A stretch of 64,000 nucleotides of DNA from Amphibalanus amphitrite (Eukaryota; Arthropoda; Thecostraca; Balanomorpha; Balanidae): assembly GCF_019059575.1 (NCBI RefSeq), contig NW_024882212.1, forward strand, positions 255,501-319,500, written 5' to 3'. Position numbers and translations under genes: made by a program. Positions 19,679 to 30,185 of this stretch are shown here, in pieces. Every line of letters starts with the position of its first letter. Position 1 is the first letter of the stretch. The notes below the pieces were generated by a model. The model had not been told where the DNA came from. It saw nothing but the letters and a program-made list of their open reading frames with translations, and made no database searches.

Positions 19679-22075
19679 CAGGGTGTCCCATAAGTTCGTT
19701 CTCACATTATGTTTGCATGTGAAACAGAGTACATTGCGTTTTAATATATTTATGACCCCTCAATATGCTCCTCATTTAATAGGCAAACACATGAATACAT
19801 GCTGCAGCATGCCAACCGGCATGTTTGGCTGCATAATAGGCTTAACCCTCGCCGGACCTATTGGTTTTCTACATACGCGCCGGCCGAGGGGGGGGGGGGG
19901 CGGGTACGACCCCCCCCCCTCGCCGTTTCGCCCCTGGTGGAGCTAGCGCGTCGCGGAAAAAACGAGCGTGTGCGCCGTTACGAGACGCAGAGATTGGTAC
20001 CAGATTTTAAGGTCCTAGGTCAACCGGTGACCTCTGAGGTCAGGTCAAGTGCCCCAAGGTACGGTTCAGTTTTTGGTGAATAACTTCGCAAAAAACGGCC
20101 GCAGAGCGCCGATTTTGGCAGCATCGTGTTCGTCTCGCTCAGGCGCGTCGAATGATATACTTTTTGTCCGGGTCAGGTCAACTTGGGGTGTTGACCTCAG
20201 GTCAAGGTCAGGTCAGCACCCCCAGGTCACGAAGTTGGTCGAAAGAGGTCATGACGCATATCATTCGATTCGGCAGGTCTTCCTGAGTCCATTGGTGGCT
20301 TTCCCGACTCGCTAGCTCAATTTGATCAAGAGTTATTGACGAAAAACTAATATGACCTTGATGACGTCATAAATGACGTCACGCAAGGTCAACATTGCAA
20401 AAGTGACGCATCTAACCTTGCAAGGAGTGCATCAAATCACGATTCTGTGTGCTTGAGATAGTTGTAGATCGTTCCCGGCGCCAGAATAGCAGTTTTCATT
20501 TTTCTCCATTGACTTATAATGGTGAGGTCACGAAAATGACCTGACCTCATATGACCTTTAGGAAAAATCCGAGATATACAAGTTGTGGGACTCATAATGG
20601 ATACTAGATCCTGCAAGTTTCATTTCCCTGTGACATCTCCTCTGGCAGTGAGGGCGTTGCGAAGTTGCGACATCTGAAGACCGTGCAGAGGTTCACTTAT
20701 GACGTCATAGGTCAGTGACCTGACCTGACCCAAAAATGCGGTTGGTGTCAAAAGATCCGGCTTGGATCAAAGGTCAGGTATGCCAAGTTTCAGCTCTCTA
20801 TCGCCAGCGTGTTCGGAGCTATCGCGAAAAAACCCTATGGGGGGGCGGCACCCGCCCCCCCCCCCCCTCGGCCGGCGAGGGTTAAAGTTAACCCAGACTG
20901 ACTTGACATGCGCCGTGAGCTCCTCGAGGCTGGAACAGCGCTACGCTTCGACGAGCCTCAATTTCAGCATAACCAACAAATTTTTTATGAAATTTTGATC
21001 CAATGAGGTGCCTGGTATGTGATCTTGCCACAAATGCCTGTCACAGTCTCCTTGCACCGTTTTTAAGCTTTGCTTGACCTGTACACTGATGCACTGTCTT
21101 GCCTGAAGATGGGCCTACGACCTCCCGGATGCCATTTTCTCCTCTATAAATATGTTCATACTCGCGGTTCGAGTTCAGCTTGAGGGCTGAAACTCCTCCT
21201 AGATGTTCTTGGAAAAGCATTCTGCTTCCCAAAACTGTTTCTGGGTTGCCACTTGCAACTTGGTCAACTCCAGAACGCCTATAATCCCACAACACAGTGA
21301 CCCTGACCTTTTGCATAGGAACATAACGGGACGAAACGGAGGCCTCCTCCTTCGCCCTTATGGGGTTGTTTTCGGGTTTGGACGGGTGTTTCCTTTCGAA
21401 CGTGGACTAGTTAGTCCTGATGACCTGGTTGATGTCATCAGCCCTCTGTTTTGTTTAGCCTCAGGCATAACGAAACTCATGTTTGGCCATTTTAAGACGT
21501 TTTTGACTGTTTTGAGCCCTCCGGTAAGCAAAGCTTAAGTCACCTTGAGTTATGTACCCCGAAAGAACACTCTTAGACAGCTGGTAATCCATCCTGAAAA
21601 GTCTGCTTACCATTTTTGTAACCCTTTGACCTTTTTGATGGCCACTTTGGCGCCACACAGTTTTGGCCACTTGGCTCACTCCTGAGGGCTGACTGGAAAG
21701 AGGATAAACTTGCAGTGACTGACTCCCGACAAATCATCGGTGTCACTTGCTGACTGTGAGTCCAGTTAGCGATGGACATTGGCTACAGACTGGTAGGCCT
21801 CAATCACCCTCAATCGTCGCGAATGGTCACGTGCTGACTAAATACTGAGGCGTACCCGTATCGGAGACCTCTATGTTGCGGCGTTAGCCGTCTCTGTAGG
21901 AAGCGGGCTCTATAGCAAAAACTATTTTGTCTACAGAAATTAGCTACTGTGGAGCATATTTCTACCAGCCATGGCAACCACGTAAGCTCAGTTACGAACC
22001 AATTTCAGCGTGCCTTTAAGCAAGAGAGCCTAAAAACGTAAAATTTAGGTGAGAACGAACTTATGGGACACCCTG
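19679..22075. mobile_element. second mariner-like element, interrupted by TTAA element 3
   Basis: Flanked by TA (19677-19678, 22076-22077). Inverted ends share about 26 bp beginning cagggtgtcccataagttc. Without the nested 1,036-bp element it is about 1.36 kb, like the first mariner. I see no intact transposase; short frames in 21041-21779 are debris. Confidence 0.82.
19846..20881. mobile_element. TTAA element 3: piggyBac-like (1,036 bp), best-preserved family member
   Basis: Flanked by TTAA (19842-19845, 20882-20885); ends ccctcgccgg and ccggcgaggg. Next to each end a G-run and a C-run can pair (for example 19886-19920). The inside carries runs of AGGTCA-type hexamers (20035-20050, 20160-20225, 20700-20730). 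No transposase. It shows the empty site for the hAT insertion at 1431. Confidence 0.87.
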
Positions 22076-22140
22076 TAGTGATTTAGGGGGGCGTCTTTCC
22101 CCATCAGGACAGGGGGCATCTTACCCAAAGGTACCGAAGA

Positions 22141-22444
22141 AACATTAATCAGTACAATTTGTTAGCCATAAAACTACACCCTGAAACAAACTGTTTGGGA
22201 CACAGTACACGCATGTTAATGTATCACCACTATAGCAAGGGACGCAAAAATTATCTACCTTCTTTGATATTTACAATGTTTTGACACCAAAATATTTTTT
22301 GAAAGCAGCAAATAAAAAAACATGCGATCACCAGCCAGCCGTTGCCCAACTGAGCTTCGCAATTTTTTGTGCAGTTAAGAAGGCAGGCTTCCGCTTTACG
22401 CTAAGAACATTAATTTCCAGGTTCGATTCTTTGTTTCGCCGCTA
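22141..22444. other. unassigned sequence before the satellite
   Basis: No gene or repeat I can name. Confidence 0.4.
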
Positions 22445-23073
22445 GAGGGCCTCCTCGATGCGCTGATTCCGAAAATGTACCTCTTTGGGGTGGTATTTTG
22501 CACTGTTAACGAGTTAACGACTACTTAACATTTTAACGGGAAACGGCGGGGTCTTTCGATTTAGCTGAAAATCGGTGTACAGGGCCTCCTCGATGCGCTG
22601 ATTCCGAAAATGTACCTCTTTGTGGTGGTGTTTTGCACCGTTAACGAGTTAACGACTAATTAACATTTTAACGGGACACGGCGGGGTCTTTCGATTTAGC
22701 TGAAAATCGGTATACAGGGCCTCCTCGATGCGCTTATTCCGAAAATGTACCTCTTTGGGGTGGTATTTTGCACCGTTAACGAGTTAACGGCTAATTAACA
22801 TTTTAACCGGAAACGGCGGGGTCTTTCGATTTAGATGAAAATTGGTATAAAGGGCCTGTTTGATGCGCTGATTCCGAAAATGTACTTCTTTGAGGTGGTA
22901 TTTTGCACCGTTAACGAGTTAACGACCAATTAACATTTTAACGGGAAACGGCGGCGTCTTTCGATTTGGCTGAAAATCGGTATTCAGGGCCTCTTCGATG
23001 CGCTGATTCCGAAAATGTACCTCTTTGGGGTGGTATTTTGCACCGTTAACGAGTTAACGACCAATTAACATTT
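22445..23073. repeat. 135-bp tandem satellite, left part of array
   Basis: The motif agggcctcctcgatgcgctg recurs at about 22446, 22581, 22716, 22851 and 22986, an exact period of 135 bp. Each unit also holds cgttaacgagttaacg (a partial palindrome) and a conserved cggggtctttcgatttagc. The array is interrupted at about 23073 and continues at 26826. Confidence 0.92.
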
Positions 23074-23087
23074 CAAGAAACCACTCA

Positions 23088-23105
23088 GCCGCTGGGGACA
23101 GCGGC
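23088..23105. repeat. 7-bp-stem hairpin near the 3' end of the DIRS-like element
   Basis: Arms gccgctg and cagcggc with a 4-base loop. Direct repeats of agaaaccactca lie on both sides (23077-23088 and about 23108-23120). Confidence 0.6.
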
Positions 23106-23116
23106 AGAGAAACCAC

Positions 23117-24871
23117 TCACTCAGGTGCTACACTCAGCCGCCTCAGCCGGGACATCCAGGGCTGTCCGGGCCACAGCGGGGCGATCAAGGTCGCTTCCGC
23201 CCGCTGCCCCTCGACAACGTCCAACACGCGTGGGATGAGCCTGAATGGCGGATTCACGAAATTGAGGTGCTGTCCCCAGTCCGCCTGTCCCAAGGCATCC
23301 ACCCCAGCCGTCTCCGGGTCGTCGAACCGACTGTTGTAAATCGGTAGGAGCGCTGTCGTGAAAGACGCGAACCGGTCGATCGAATGTGGACCGAACATGT
23401 AGTCCAACTGCCGGAACACCGCGGGGTGTAAGTGCCACTCGTGGCGGAGCGGCAGCCTGGACAAAGAGTCGGCGCCGACGTTCGCCACACCGCTGATATG
23501 ATGTGCTGCGAGCATCATATTGTGCTGAAAGGCAAAGGACCAGATAGCCTGAGAAATGCGATCCAAACGACAGTCTGAGGAACCAAATTTGTTGATTAAC
23601 GCAACGGTTGTAACGTTGTCGGATAAGATCTGTACTTTCTTACCAATAAGTGACGACTGAAAGGACAAAAGAGCTAAATAAACGGCGAACAGTTCGCGAT
23701 AGTTTGATGACTCTCGGCTCACCGTTGGACACCAGAAGCCCGAGGCGGTCCGATAGACTGGACGGCTGAGTACAGCGCCCCAGCCGGACTCTGAAGCGTC
23801 CGTCATCAACTGCAAGTCGAACTGCGCCGGCGGCAGTAGCAGACGGCCGTTCCAGCCGTCGAGTGAATGGATCCACCAATTGAAGTCTTCTACAGCCTCC
23901 GCTGACCACTCGAGAGAGTCCTCCCAAGAGCGTCTCGAGTTGAGCAGCCTGTAAACGTTTCTAAGCTTCAGTTTACACGGAAAGACAGCAGCAAGCATAC
24001 TAATGCAGCGGCCAGCAAACCGAGCCAAGAGACGAGCTGAAATGCGCTGACGTTTGAGCGCACGCGACAAATCCTGTTTCAGTTTCGAAACTTTTGACTT
24101 TGGCACTGTGATGTGAGGTGGCCGTTCCGGCGTAGCGCAGTGAACATCAAAACCAAGGTAAGTGACGCAGTCAGAGGGGTCGAGACACGATTTTTCGTGA
24201 TTTACTGCCAGTCCCAGCTCTGAGAGAGTGCTGAGAAGCACCTGCATGTGCGCCACAATGTCAGACTGAGAAGCAGTCAAAAGAAAATCATCGACATACG
24301 CCATGACTGCCAGCTGATGGGTTCCCCTCAAGAACTCGATGACGGCACGAATGCATTTGTGAAAGTGGTACGGAGAACCAGACCAACCAAAGGGAAGTTT
24401 GTTCCAAACATACCAGCATCTCCCGAATTGAAAGCCCAGATAGGTGCGGTAATCTGGGTGAATGGGGAAATGATAAAATCCATCACTTAGGTCAAGCGTG
24501 ACCGCACGTTCGTTTGTTCCCATAATTTGCGGAAGAACCGAGACATCCTCTGATGTAAAACGTGGTACATTGTAAAACTCGTTAACATAACGCAGGTCAC
24601 AGATCAATCGAAATTTGCCATTCTTCTTTGGTACGACTTTGAGGGGTGAGACACAATGCGGCATTTCATGGACACGCGCAACAACACCATTGGCAACAAG
24701 TTTGTTAATTTCGGCACGTAGAAAATTGTTCTCCGCATCATTAAACGTATTGTTATTGAACACACGCGGCTCAGGTTCACGATAAAAAGTCATTTTGATG
24801 CCGTTCGTAACCCAATCGATAACAACATCGGAAGCGCCAATGCGCTCCCAAACAGCCGGACACAGCGGCAT
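23117..24871 (-). CDS. DIRS-type RT-RNase H-methyltransferase-like polyprotein
   Basis: A 584-residue intact frame. The RT domain spans about residues 60-240: KKNGKFRLICDLRYVN, LDLSDGFYH with the first catalytic Asp, LPFGWSGSP, and the active-site box YVDD at 192-195. RNase H follows with D358 (TDASESGWG), D418 (SDNVTT) and D468 (GADSLS). The C-terminal part has an NFVNPPF motif (about 537-543), matching the N/D-PP-Y/F motif of the Dam-like methyltransferase domain found in DIRS elements. The start is the first ATG after the upstream gag-like stop (31 bp away); the true Pol may begin further upstream by recoding. The frame ends without any tyrosine recombinase. No key RT or RNase H residue is missing. 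Confidence 0.85.
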   Translation of the reverse strand: MPLCPAVWERIGASDVVIDWVTNGIKMTFYREPEPRVFNNNTFNDAENNFLRAEINKLVANGVVARVHEMPHCVSPLKVVPKKNGKFRLICDLRYVNEFYNVPRFTSEDVSVLPQIMGTNERAVTLDLSDGFYHFPIHPDYRTYLGFQFGRCWYVWNKLPFGWSGSPYHFHKCIRAVIEFLRGTHQLAVMAYVDDFLLTASQSDIVAHMQVLLSTLSELGLAVNHEKSCLDPSDCVTYLGFDVHCATPERPPHITVPKSKVSKLKQDLSRALKRQRISARLLARFAGRCISMLAAVFPCKLKLRNVYRLLNSRRSWEDSLEWSAEAVEDFNWWIHSLDGWNGRLLLPPAQFDLQLMTDASESGWGAVLSRPVYRTASGFWCPTVSRESSNYRELFAVYLALLSFQSSLIGKKVQILSDNVTTVALINKFGSSDCRLDRISQAIWSFAFQHNMMLAAHHISGVANVGADSLSRLPLRHEWHLHPAVFRQLDYMFGPHSIDRFASFTTALLPIYNSRFDDPETAGVDALGQADWGQHLNFVNPPFRLIPRVLDVVEGQRAEATLIAPLWPGQPWMSRLRRLSVAPE

Positions 24872-24901
24872 ACTTACTCGTACGTGCCCAGGCCACGAAC
24901 G

Positions 24902-25747
24902 TCACTCCGGCACGTCTCTCTCACCGCCCCAGCGCTGTCCTCCAGCGACATCACGTGACCCGGGGAGGTCGGGTCGGCCGCGCGCGAGCGCCGCGTCAGC
25001 TGGTGGCGTGCCGAATCTCGGCCGGCTAAACTGCCCGGAGCGGAAACCGCGTCCCCCGCGCCCGGCACCGGGCGGGGAGGGGAACCAGCGGCCGCGGGAG
25101 GACGCAGGCCAACTGACCTGACGGGCCGGGCGTGCACCGGCTATCGAAACGGCTCGGTGCAGGTTCTCCAAAGCATTCGGCGGGAAGGCGGCGGGGTTCT
25201 GCTGCAGTGTGGAGAACAGCTTGGAGGTACCTTCGTCGAATTGACTGCTGACGAGCAGGTGAGTATATTCCTCTTGAAGGAATCGCAGGTGAGCCACAGT
25301 CACCGTGGTGATGTCGGCTATTGCTGGGTCCGACGTCTCGTAGGTGGACAGCAGCTTCAGGACGGTTTCCTGAAATCTGGCAGATTTCTGTAGCAAATTG
25401 AATTTTGGGAGATCAGGCCTGCTGACTCCGGCTCGGCTGTCCCCGACAGTCAAATCAGGCGGCAGCTTGATTTTCGCGACACTCTCCTTGATGGCGCGGA
25501 ACTCGCTCTGTAGCTCACAGTATGAGCCTTGGACGGCACTCTGTGTCGACTGACGCTGCTCGTCCACGGTGACGTGCCGACGACCGGCGCTGTCAATGTT
25601 CTCGCCGGCTGTTGCGGCGCACTGCTGCCCGACGGCGGGCGTGTTTGCAACCAAACTCTCAACAAGCGCCTCCAGACGCTGGAACCTGGATGACAGCTCC
25701 GACACACTGTCTGCTAGGCTATCCAAGGTCTTTTCCGCCATTGGCAT
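24902..25747 (-). CDS. DIRS-like element gag-like protein
   Basis: About 281 residues from the chosen ATG; an in-frame ATG two codons downstream is equally possible and an upstream ATG at 25813 adds 22 Arg-rich residues. The N-terminal part (SLADSVSELSSRFQRLEALVESL) is heptad-like and probably a coiled coil. The middle resembles the unnamed conserved segment of ORF1 in metazoan DIRS elements. The C-terminus is Gly/Arg/Pro-rich (GRGGRGFRSGQFSR), as expected for nucleic-acid binding. There is no zinc knuckle. It lies directly upstream of the pol frame. Function as the structural or RNA-binding protein is inferred from position. Confidence 0.7.
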   Translation of the reverse strand: MPMAEKTLDSLADSVSELSSRFQRLEALVESLVANTPAVGQQCAATAGENIDSAGRRHVTVDEQRQSTQSAVQGSYCELQSEFRAIKESVAKIKLPPDLTVGDSRAGVSRPDLPKFNLLQKSARFQETVLKLLSTYETSDPAIADITTVTVAHLRFLQEEYTHLLVSSQFDEGTSKLFSTLQQNPAAFPPNALENLHRAVSIAGARPARQVSWPASSRGRWFPSPPGAGRGGRGFRSGQFSRPRFGTPPADAALARGRPDLPGSRDVAGGQRWGGERDVPE

Positions 25748-25855
25748 GCGGAAATGACGTGGTCGCCTAAAATGACGGCGACCACACCCAAACACACGCA
25801 CAGCACAGCGCACCGGCGCACGCGCACCGGTCGGAGAGCGGGACAGAACTGACCT

Positions 25856-25877
25856 CGCGAGCGGTCAACCGCTCGCG
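25856..25877. repeat. 10-bp-stem hairpin in the 5' region of the DIRS-like element
   Basis: Perfect arms cgcgagcggt and accgctcgcg around a 2-base loop. In element orientation it lies just upstream of the gag-like ORF and could affect translation or mark the terminal repeat. Confidence 0.7.
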
Positions 25878-25920
25878 CATGTAGCGCCTCTAGCGCCGAG
25901 TGCCGCAACTATGATTTTAA

Positions 25921-26821
25921 CCCGGCAGTTGCTGGGGTATTTCGCCACCCAACGTTTGCTGGGGTGGGCGTTAAACGCCCCCAGCCGATAACTCGAGAAC
26001 CAATAGGCGCAGCAAAACGCACGAGGCGGCAAACGAAAGAACGCGACGAGACGCTTCAGATGAGTACTTTAAAGTTGAATTTTGAGGTCACAGGTCGGGT
26101 CAAGGTCAGGTCAAACACCTGAAGTCGGGCTTTCAGTAGCATGGACTCCAGGACTTCGCAATGGGCGCCTCTCGTCATAAACTCTGTCAAAACGGTGCAC
26201 AATCCATCATATAAGGCCTACAAGAGTGTCAGCTACATGCAGGGGTCAGTCAAGCATAGGTCAGGGTCAAGGTCAGGTCAATCGGGTAGGCACATATCCC
26301 CGAAAATCAAAACTGATATTCGCAGCCTGTGACACATGTTTTATGGGTAATTTGGGACGTAGAACACGATGGTGACATTCATTTTATCATATGTGTACGT
26401 GTTTGGCTCAAAAAGTTCAATTCAAGAAATGCATGTATCATGGTCGTGAAGTAGTCACGAGAAATTGCCAAAATTCAGTTCAAGATTTTGGAAAATGCGG
26501 AACGATAATCAATAATCGAAGTTAGCCATTTGATTGTTCATGGTATTGGCAGTCTAATGGCGTTTACGGCCTGTCTGTATGTCCATTCTGTGATTTTATA
26601 TGATTTTTTGAACATATGCCGTTTTTGGTCGAAAACTCAGAAATCATGACGTCACTAAAACCTCTATATGTCAAAAATTTTCAGACCGATTTTTTTGAAA
26701 CTTTGTCACAATAAACTTCAATTAATTTCTACAGGTACCCAAAATTTGGCGCGCATGCTATGGCCCGGCGAAAAAAGTGGGGGCGTTTAACGCCCCCCCC
26801 CCCCCCCCAGCAACTCGCGGG
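25921..26821. mobile_element. TTAA element 4: piggyBac-like (901 bp)
   Basis: Flanked by TTAA (25917-25920, 26822-26825). Ends cccggcagttgctgggg and, inverted, cccgcgagttgctgggg. The TTAA comes from the satellite unit (cattttaacggg). AGGTCA-type hexamers at 26085-26115 and 26260-26285. No transposase. Confidence 0.86.
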
Positions 26822-26825
26822 TTAA

Positions 26826-27139
26826 TGGGAAACGGCGGAGTCTTTCAATTTAGCTGAAAATCGGTATACAGGGCCTCCTTGATATGCGCTGATTCCGAAA
26901 ATGTACCTCTTTGGGGTGGTATTTTGCACCGTTAACGAGTAAACGGCCAATCAACATTTTAACGGGAAACGACGGGGTCTTTCGATTTGGCTGAAAATCG
27001 GTGTACAGGGCCTCCTCGATGCGCTGATTCCGAAAATGTACCTCTTTGGGGTGGTATTTTGCACCGTTAACGAATTAACGGCCAATTAACATTTTAACGG
27101 TAAACGGCGGAGTCTTTCGATTTAGCTGAAAATCGGTGT
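26826..27139. repeat. 135-bp tandem satellite, right part of array
   Basis: Two more units (agggcctcc at about 26870 and 27007; one carries a 2-bp insertion, giving 137). Ends where the unit breaks at cggtgtacgttcag. Confidence 0.9.
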
Positions 27140-27703
27140 ACGTTCAGTGTCTCAGGGGCAGACAGACAAGCCGTTATGTGTTCCTAGCCATCGTGGCTGT
27201 GAAGAGTATGCGTTTTGTTTACGATTCGCCAGACAATGCATAATACATTTGCTCGTTGAAAAAAGAAGATCATCTAGTTAATTGAAGTATTCGGTGATAT
27301 GAAAAGGCTGTGGCATTTATTATTTAATTTCCTCAGGTTGAGATTATTTAGATCCAGTGTTAGGTTCCTTTGCGGCATTTTGTTCGGCATGTTGTCCTCG
27401 TTTGCAAAATATCTCATGTCTGATCAGTCACTATTCCAGTTTCTACTACCCGTTTCCGTAATAGACGTATTCCAGACGACAGTGGCATTAATATACAAAG
27501 ATGGACTCGTTTTAAGTTTTTTAGTCTAGAAATAACTTATTCCTGCTTAGGTCTTCGTTGTCAATAGCCACGAGTGGCTTAAATTGTTACTCGTAGGGAA
27601 AGAGCCTTGCTCCAATACTGAGTAATGTTTGTGTCAAATGTGGAAAAGAAACAAGTATTCATAGGGACTGTGATTTTGGGCGTTTACCTACCGTTCCCGA
27701 ATC
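27140..27703. other. unassigned AT-rich sequence
   Basis: A 76-residue hydrophobic frame at 27299-27529 has no recognisable motif and AT-driven composition; I do not call it a gene. Confidence 0.4.
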
Positions 27704-27711
27704 GCCACGAC

Positions 27712-27856
27712 CAGTAGCGGCGGAACACTCTCAATTAAGGGGGCACTGCCGACTTTTGGTCCCATTCTTTCCATGCAACGCCCATAGGGCTAATGTTAAA
27801 ATGCAAAAATCAAAGGGGGCACGGTGCCCCGGTGCCTCCCCGTTCCGCCGCCTATG
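27712..27856. mobile_element. hAT-type MITE (145 bp)
   Basis: Exact 8-bp duplication gccacgac (27704-27711, 27857-27864). Inverted ends cagtagcggcggaac and cataggcggcggaac. Internal sequence (ctttccatgc, then cgcccatag and ctaatgttaaaat) matches the MITE at 17367, so they are one family with diverged ends. Confidence 0.87.
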
Positions 27857-27864
27857 GCCACGAC

Positions 27865-28093
27865 CATGGTGACGATACCCGAGTACCTACAACCAGGCAC
27901 ATAGCCAATGGAGGGACGACAGTGTCAGCCATCTCTCCCTGGAGATGGACCACTTTTTTTTTGTAAATGAAAATATGGGCCCCTCCCGAAAAATAGTGGG
28001 CCGAACCCGGGGACTTTTCGGGTTTTGGTGGGGGTATAACCTGGTCTCCGGCAAACTACAACCCCAATGAAAAATGAAAAGTTCCACCTCTGA
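27865..28093. other. unassigned sequence
   Basis: No gene seen. A ctacaaccccaat motif shared with 16990-17045 occurs near 28055. Confidence 0.4.
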
Positions 28094-28769
28094 TTCGGCC
28101 CCCCCCCCCCCTGAGATCTCGGAAACTAATGAACGGATTTTGATCCGGTAAGCGGCATTGGATTGCTCTCAACGTGAAATACATTTTGGACATTTTTTAA
28201 CATCAAAAACGAAAAAAAAACCCTGAGACCCCCAAAAAGCCAAAATTTTGCGATTTGGCAGAGTTTTCAAAGAATGAGGTCTAGCTCAGTATCTAGGAAA
28301 GTCAGAGGAAAACGTAAAAAGCAGCTGATAGCTGAGGAAATTTCCTTTCGAATAGCTGCCAACAGATTTCAGCTATTTTTGATATTTGAGGCGCTAGGAG
28401 TCAAAAATCTAAAAGCGTATTTTTTAGTAACATCACTTTTGCGTCAATAACTTCTGAACCGTTAGTGATAGCCTGAAGTGGTAAACGCCGTTGCAGATCT
28501 CTAATAACTGCGAAACAAATGGTTTGTATTTTGACCTACTAAGGTCACTCTCAATTTTGACCTCAGGTCACGGTTCGGTTGACATGACCATAGCAAGTAT
28601 AGGCGAGTAACATATCATTCGATACTTCACGACTAGGGAAACATGTTGTTATATAAAGAAGTGCTTTATATAGAAGTGATTATTATAATAAGAAGTGCTT
28701 ATTATATATAAGAAGTGCGTGCTTATCGTATATATGTATATGTTACAGGCAAAGTGAAAACTCGGGCAT

Positions 28770-28960
28770 TTTGCAAAATGCCTAGGCAATTTGCAAAATG
28801 CCTGACTGGCTAGGCATTTTGCAAAATGCCCAGGCAATTTGCAAAATGCCTGACCGGCCAGGCATTTTGCAAAATGCCTAGGCAGTTTGCAAACTGCCTG
28901 GCCCACCAGGCATTTTGCAAACTGCCTGAAATTATTTTCTCAGGCAGTTTGCAAAATGCC
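28770..28960. repeat. left subterminal palindrome array
   Basis: Seven to eight copies of ggcattttgcaaaatgcc or a variant (some with caatttgcaaa or cagtttgcaaa), joined by tagg, tgg or ccggcca. Each copy is self-complementary. Confidence 0.88.
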
Positions 28961-29999
28961 TCACATCGAACTCACACCAGCGACGATGCGTAAGCATCAT
29001 TGTAAGTGCCGCCAACAGGGGTTAATCACAAGCGATACGCACCAAGTGGGAGGACACACAGTGAGACATTCTCCGGGTAGCGCTGCCGAGTTCAAGGTCA
29101 CTGAGCCCCAGGCGGCGCGAGCGGCCCGGCCGACGCGCCGGCTACCGGGCGCCCGGCGCGGTTTTATCGGTAAACACGCGTTAAACACGGTTATGTTTCT
29201 AAGAGCCTTGATGACTCTGGAAATACTTTGTGTGGAATGTGGATATTGATCAGAAAAGAATGTTACTTCGATGTATGGTAGCTTGGTTGGCGAGCCACAC
29301 GTCTACATTATCAATGCATTGTGACTGTGTAAAGATGAACATGTCCGTTGCATGTAAACTTGGTAATTTCTAAGCGTCTTTTTATTACAAAGGTGTGCAC
29401 GTGGGTCGTGGATGACTAAAAACTTGCTTTTCTGTAAAAGCGGAAAAGCCACATGTTCTTGTTGTCTATGGAATGTATCTCATCTCATTCCTATGCATTG
29501 CCATTGTTTTTAAATGCTGTTTTTCCTGAAATGTACCAAAAATGGCTGATTTCTCAAGATATAGACTATTTCTTTCCACGTGACACGTGATTAACAAAAA
29601 TGTTTATCGGATACGCTTGTCTCTGTTCTATCGATCGCTGGCAACCCCGTGTCGCTGCGGCCCTCTCTTGCCGTGATGTAAATAAGCACGGGAAGCGAAG
29701 AATGTCGGGTCAATATTCGGCCGCTCGCCGCGTTTTTCCGCGCCCATGTTTCTCTGTGCCATGCTCCGCGCCCCATCGCAGCATTCCTACACACGAACGG
29801 CTACAACTCCGTATACGAAAATTATAGGGAGACGTTGGCTCAATCTACACCATTCAGTAGTGGTTCCATCTCGACGGAAGTGGCGCAAGACGTGGGTACC
29901 TATATTCGTAAATATTGAATGTGTTTGGGGCTCAGGCACATGGGATGCGACATGGTCAACGCCTGTGGTAAACAAAAACGGTAAAATAAATCAATCACA

Positions 30000-30185
30000 A
30001 CTCAGGCATTTTGCAAAATGCCTGACCCGCCAGGCATTTTGTAAACTGCCTAGGCAGTTTACCGCCAGGCATTTCGCAAAATGCCTGGCGGTCAGGCATT
30101 TTGCAAATTGCCTGGGCATTTTGCAAAATGCCTATAGCCGGTCAGGCATTTTGCAAATTGTCTAGGCATTTTGCAAAATGCCCGA
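30000..30185. repeat. right subterminal palindrome array
   Basis: Mirror of the left array with the same core and half-diverged variants (gcattttgtaaactgcc and so on). Confidence 0.88.

Larger units (their letters stand above)
18917..22140. mobile_element. unclassified transposon starting ggggagagtggggaaag, hosting a mariner
   Basis: The LINE frame stops exactly where ggggagagtggggaaagatg begins. Motifs of the kind ggggaagatgcccc and ggcatcttacccc recur at 19100-19170 and 22084-22131, on both sides of the nested mariner, as subterminal repeats would. I could not find the matching right end, so the end coordinate is approximate. Confidence 0.4.
23074..25916 (-). mobile_element. DIRS-like retroelement lacking a recombinase
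   Basis: Inserted in the satellite; reads on the minus strand as 5' region, gag-like ORF, then RT-RNase H-methyltransferase ORF. The RT is closest in style to DIRS/Ngaro pol rather than to gypsy or LINEs. No tyrosine recombinase frame and no clear terminal repeats are visible, so the 3' part is missing or was never there. Hairpins occur at both ends (23088-23105 and 25856-25877). Boundaries are inferred from the break in the satellite and are good to a few bp. Confidence 0.75.

Noticed and set aside
28770..30185. CRISPR array
   Set aside because: The repeats are palindromes next to each other without unique spacers, in a transposon of a eukaryotic genome.
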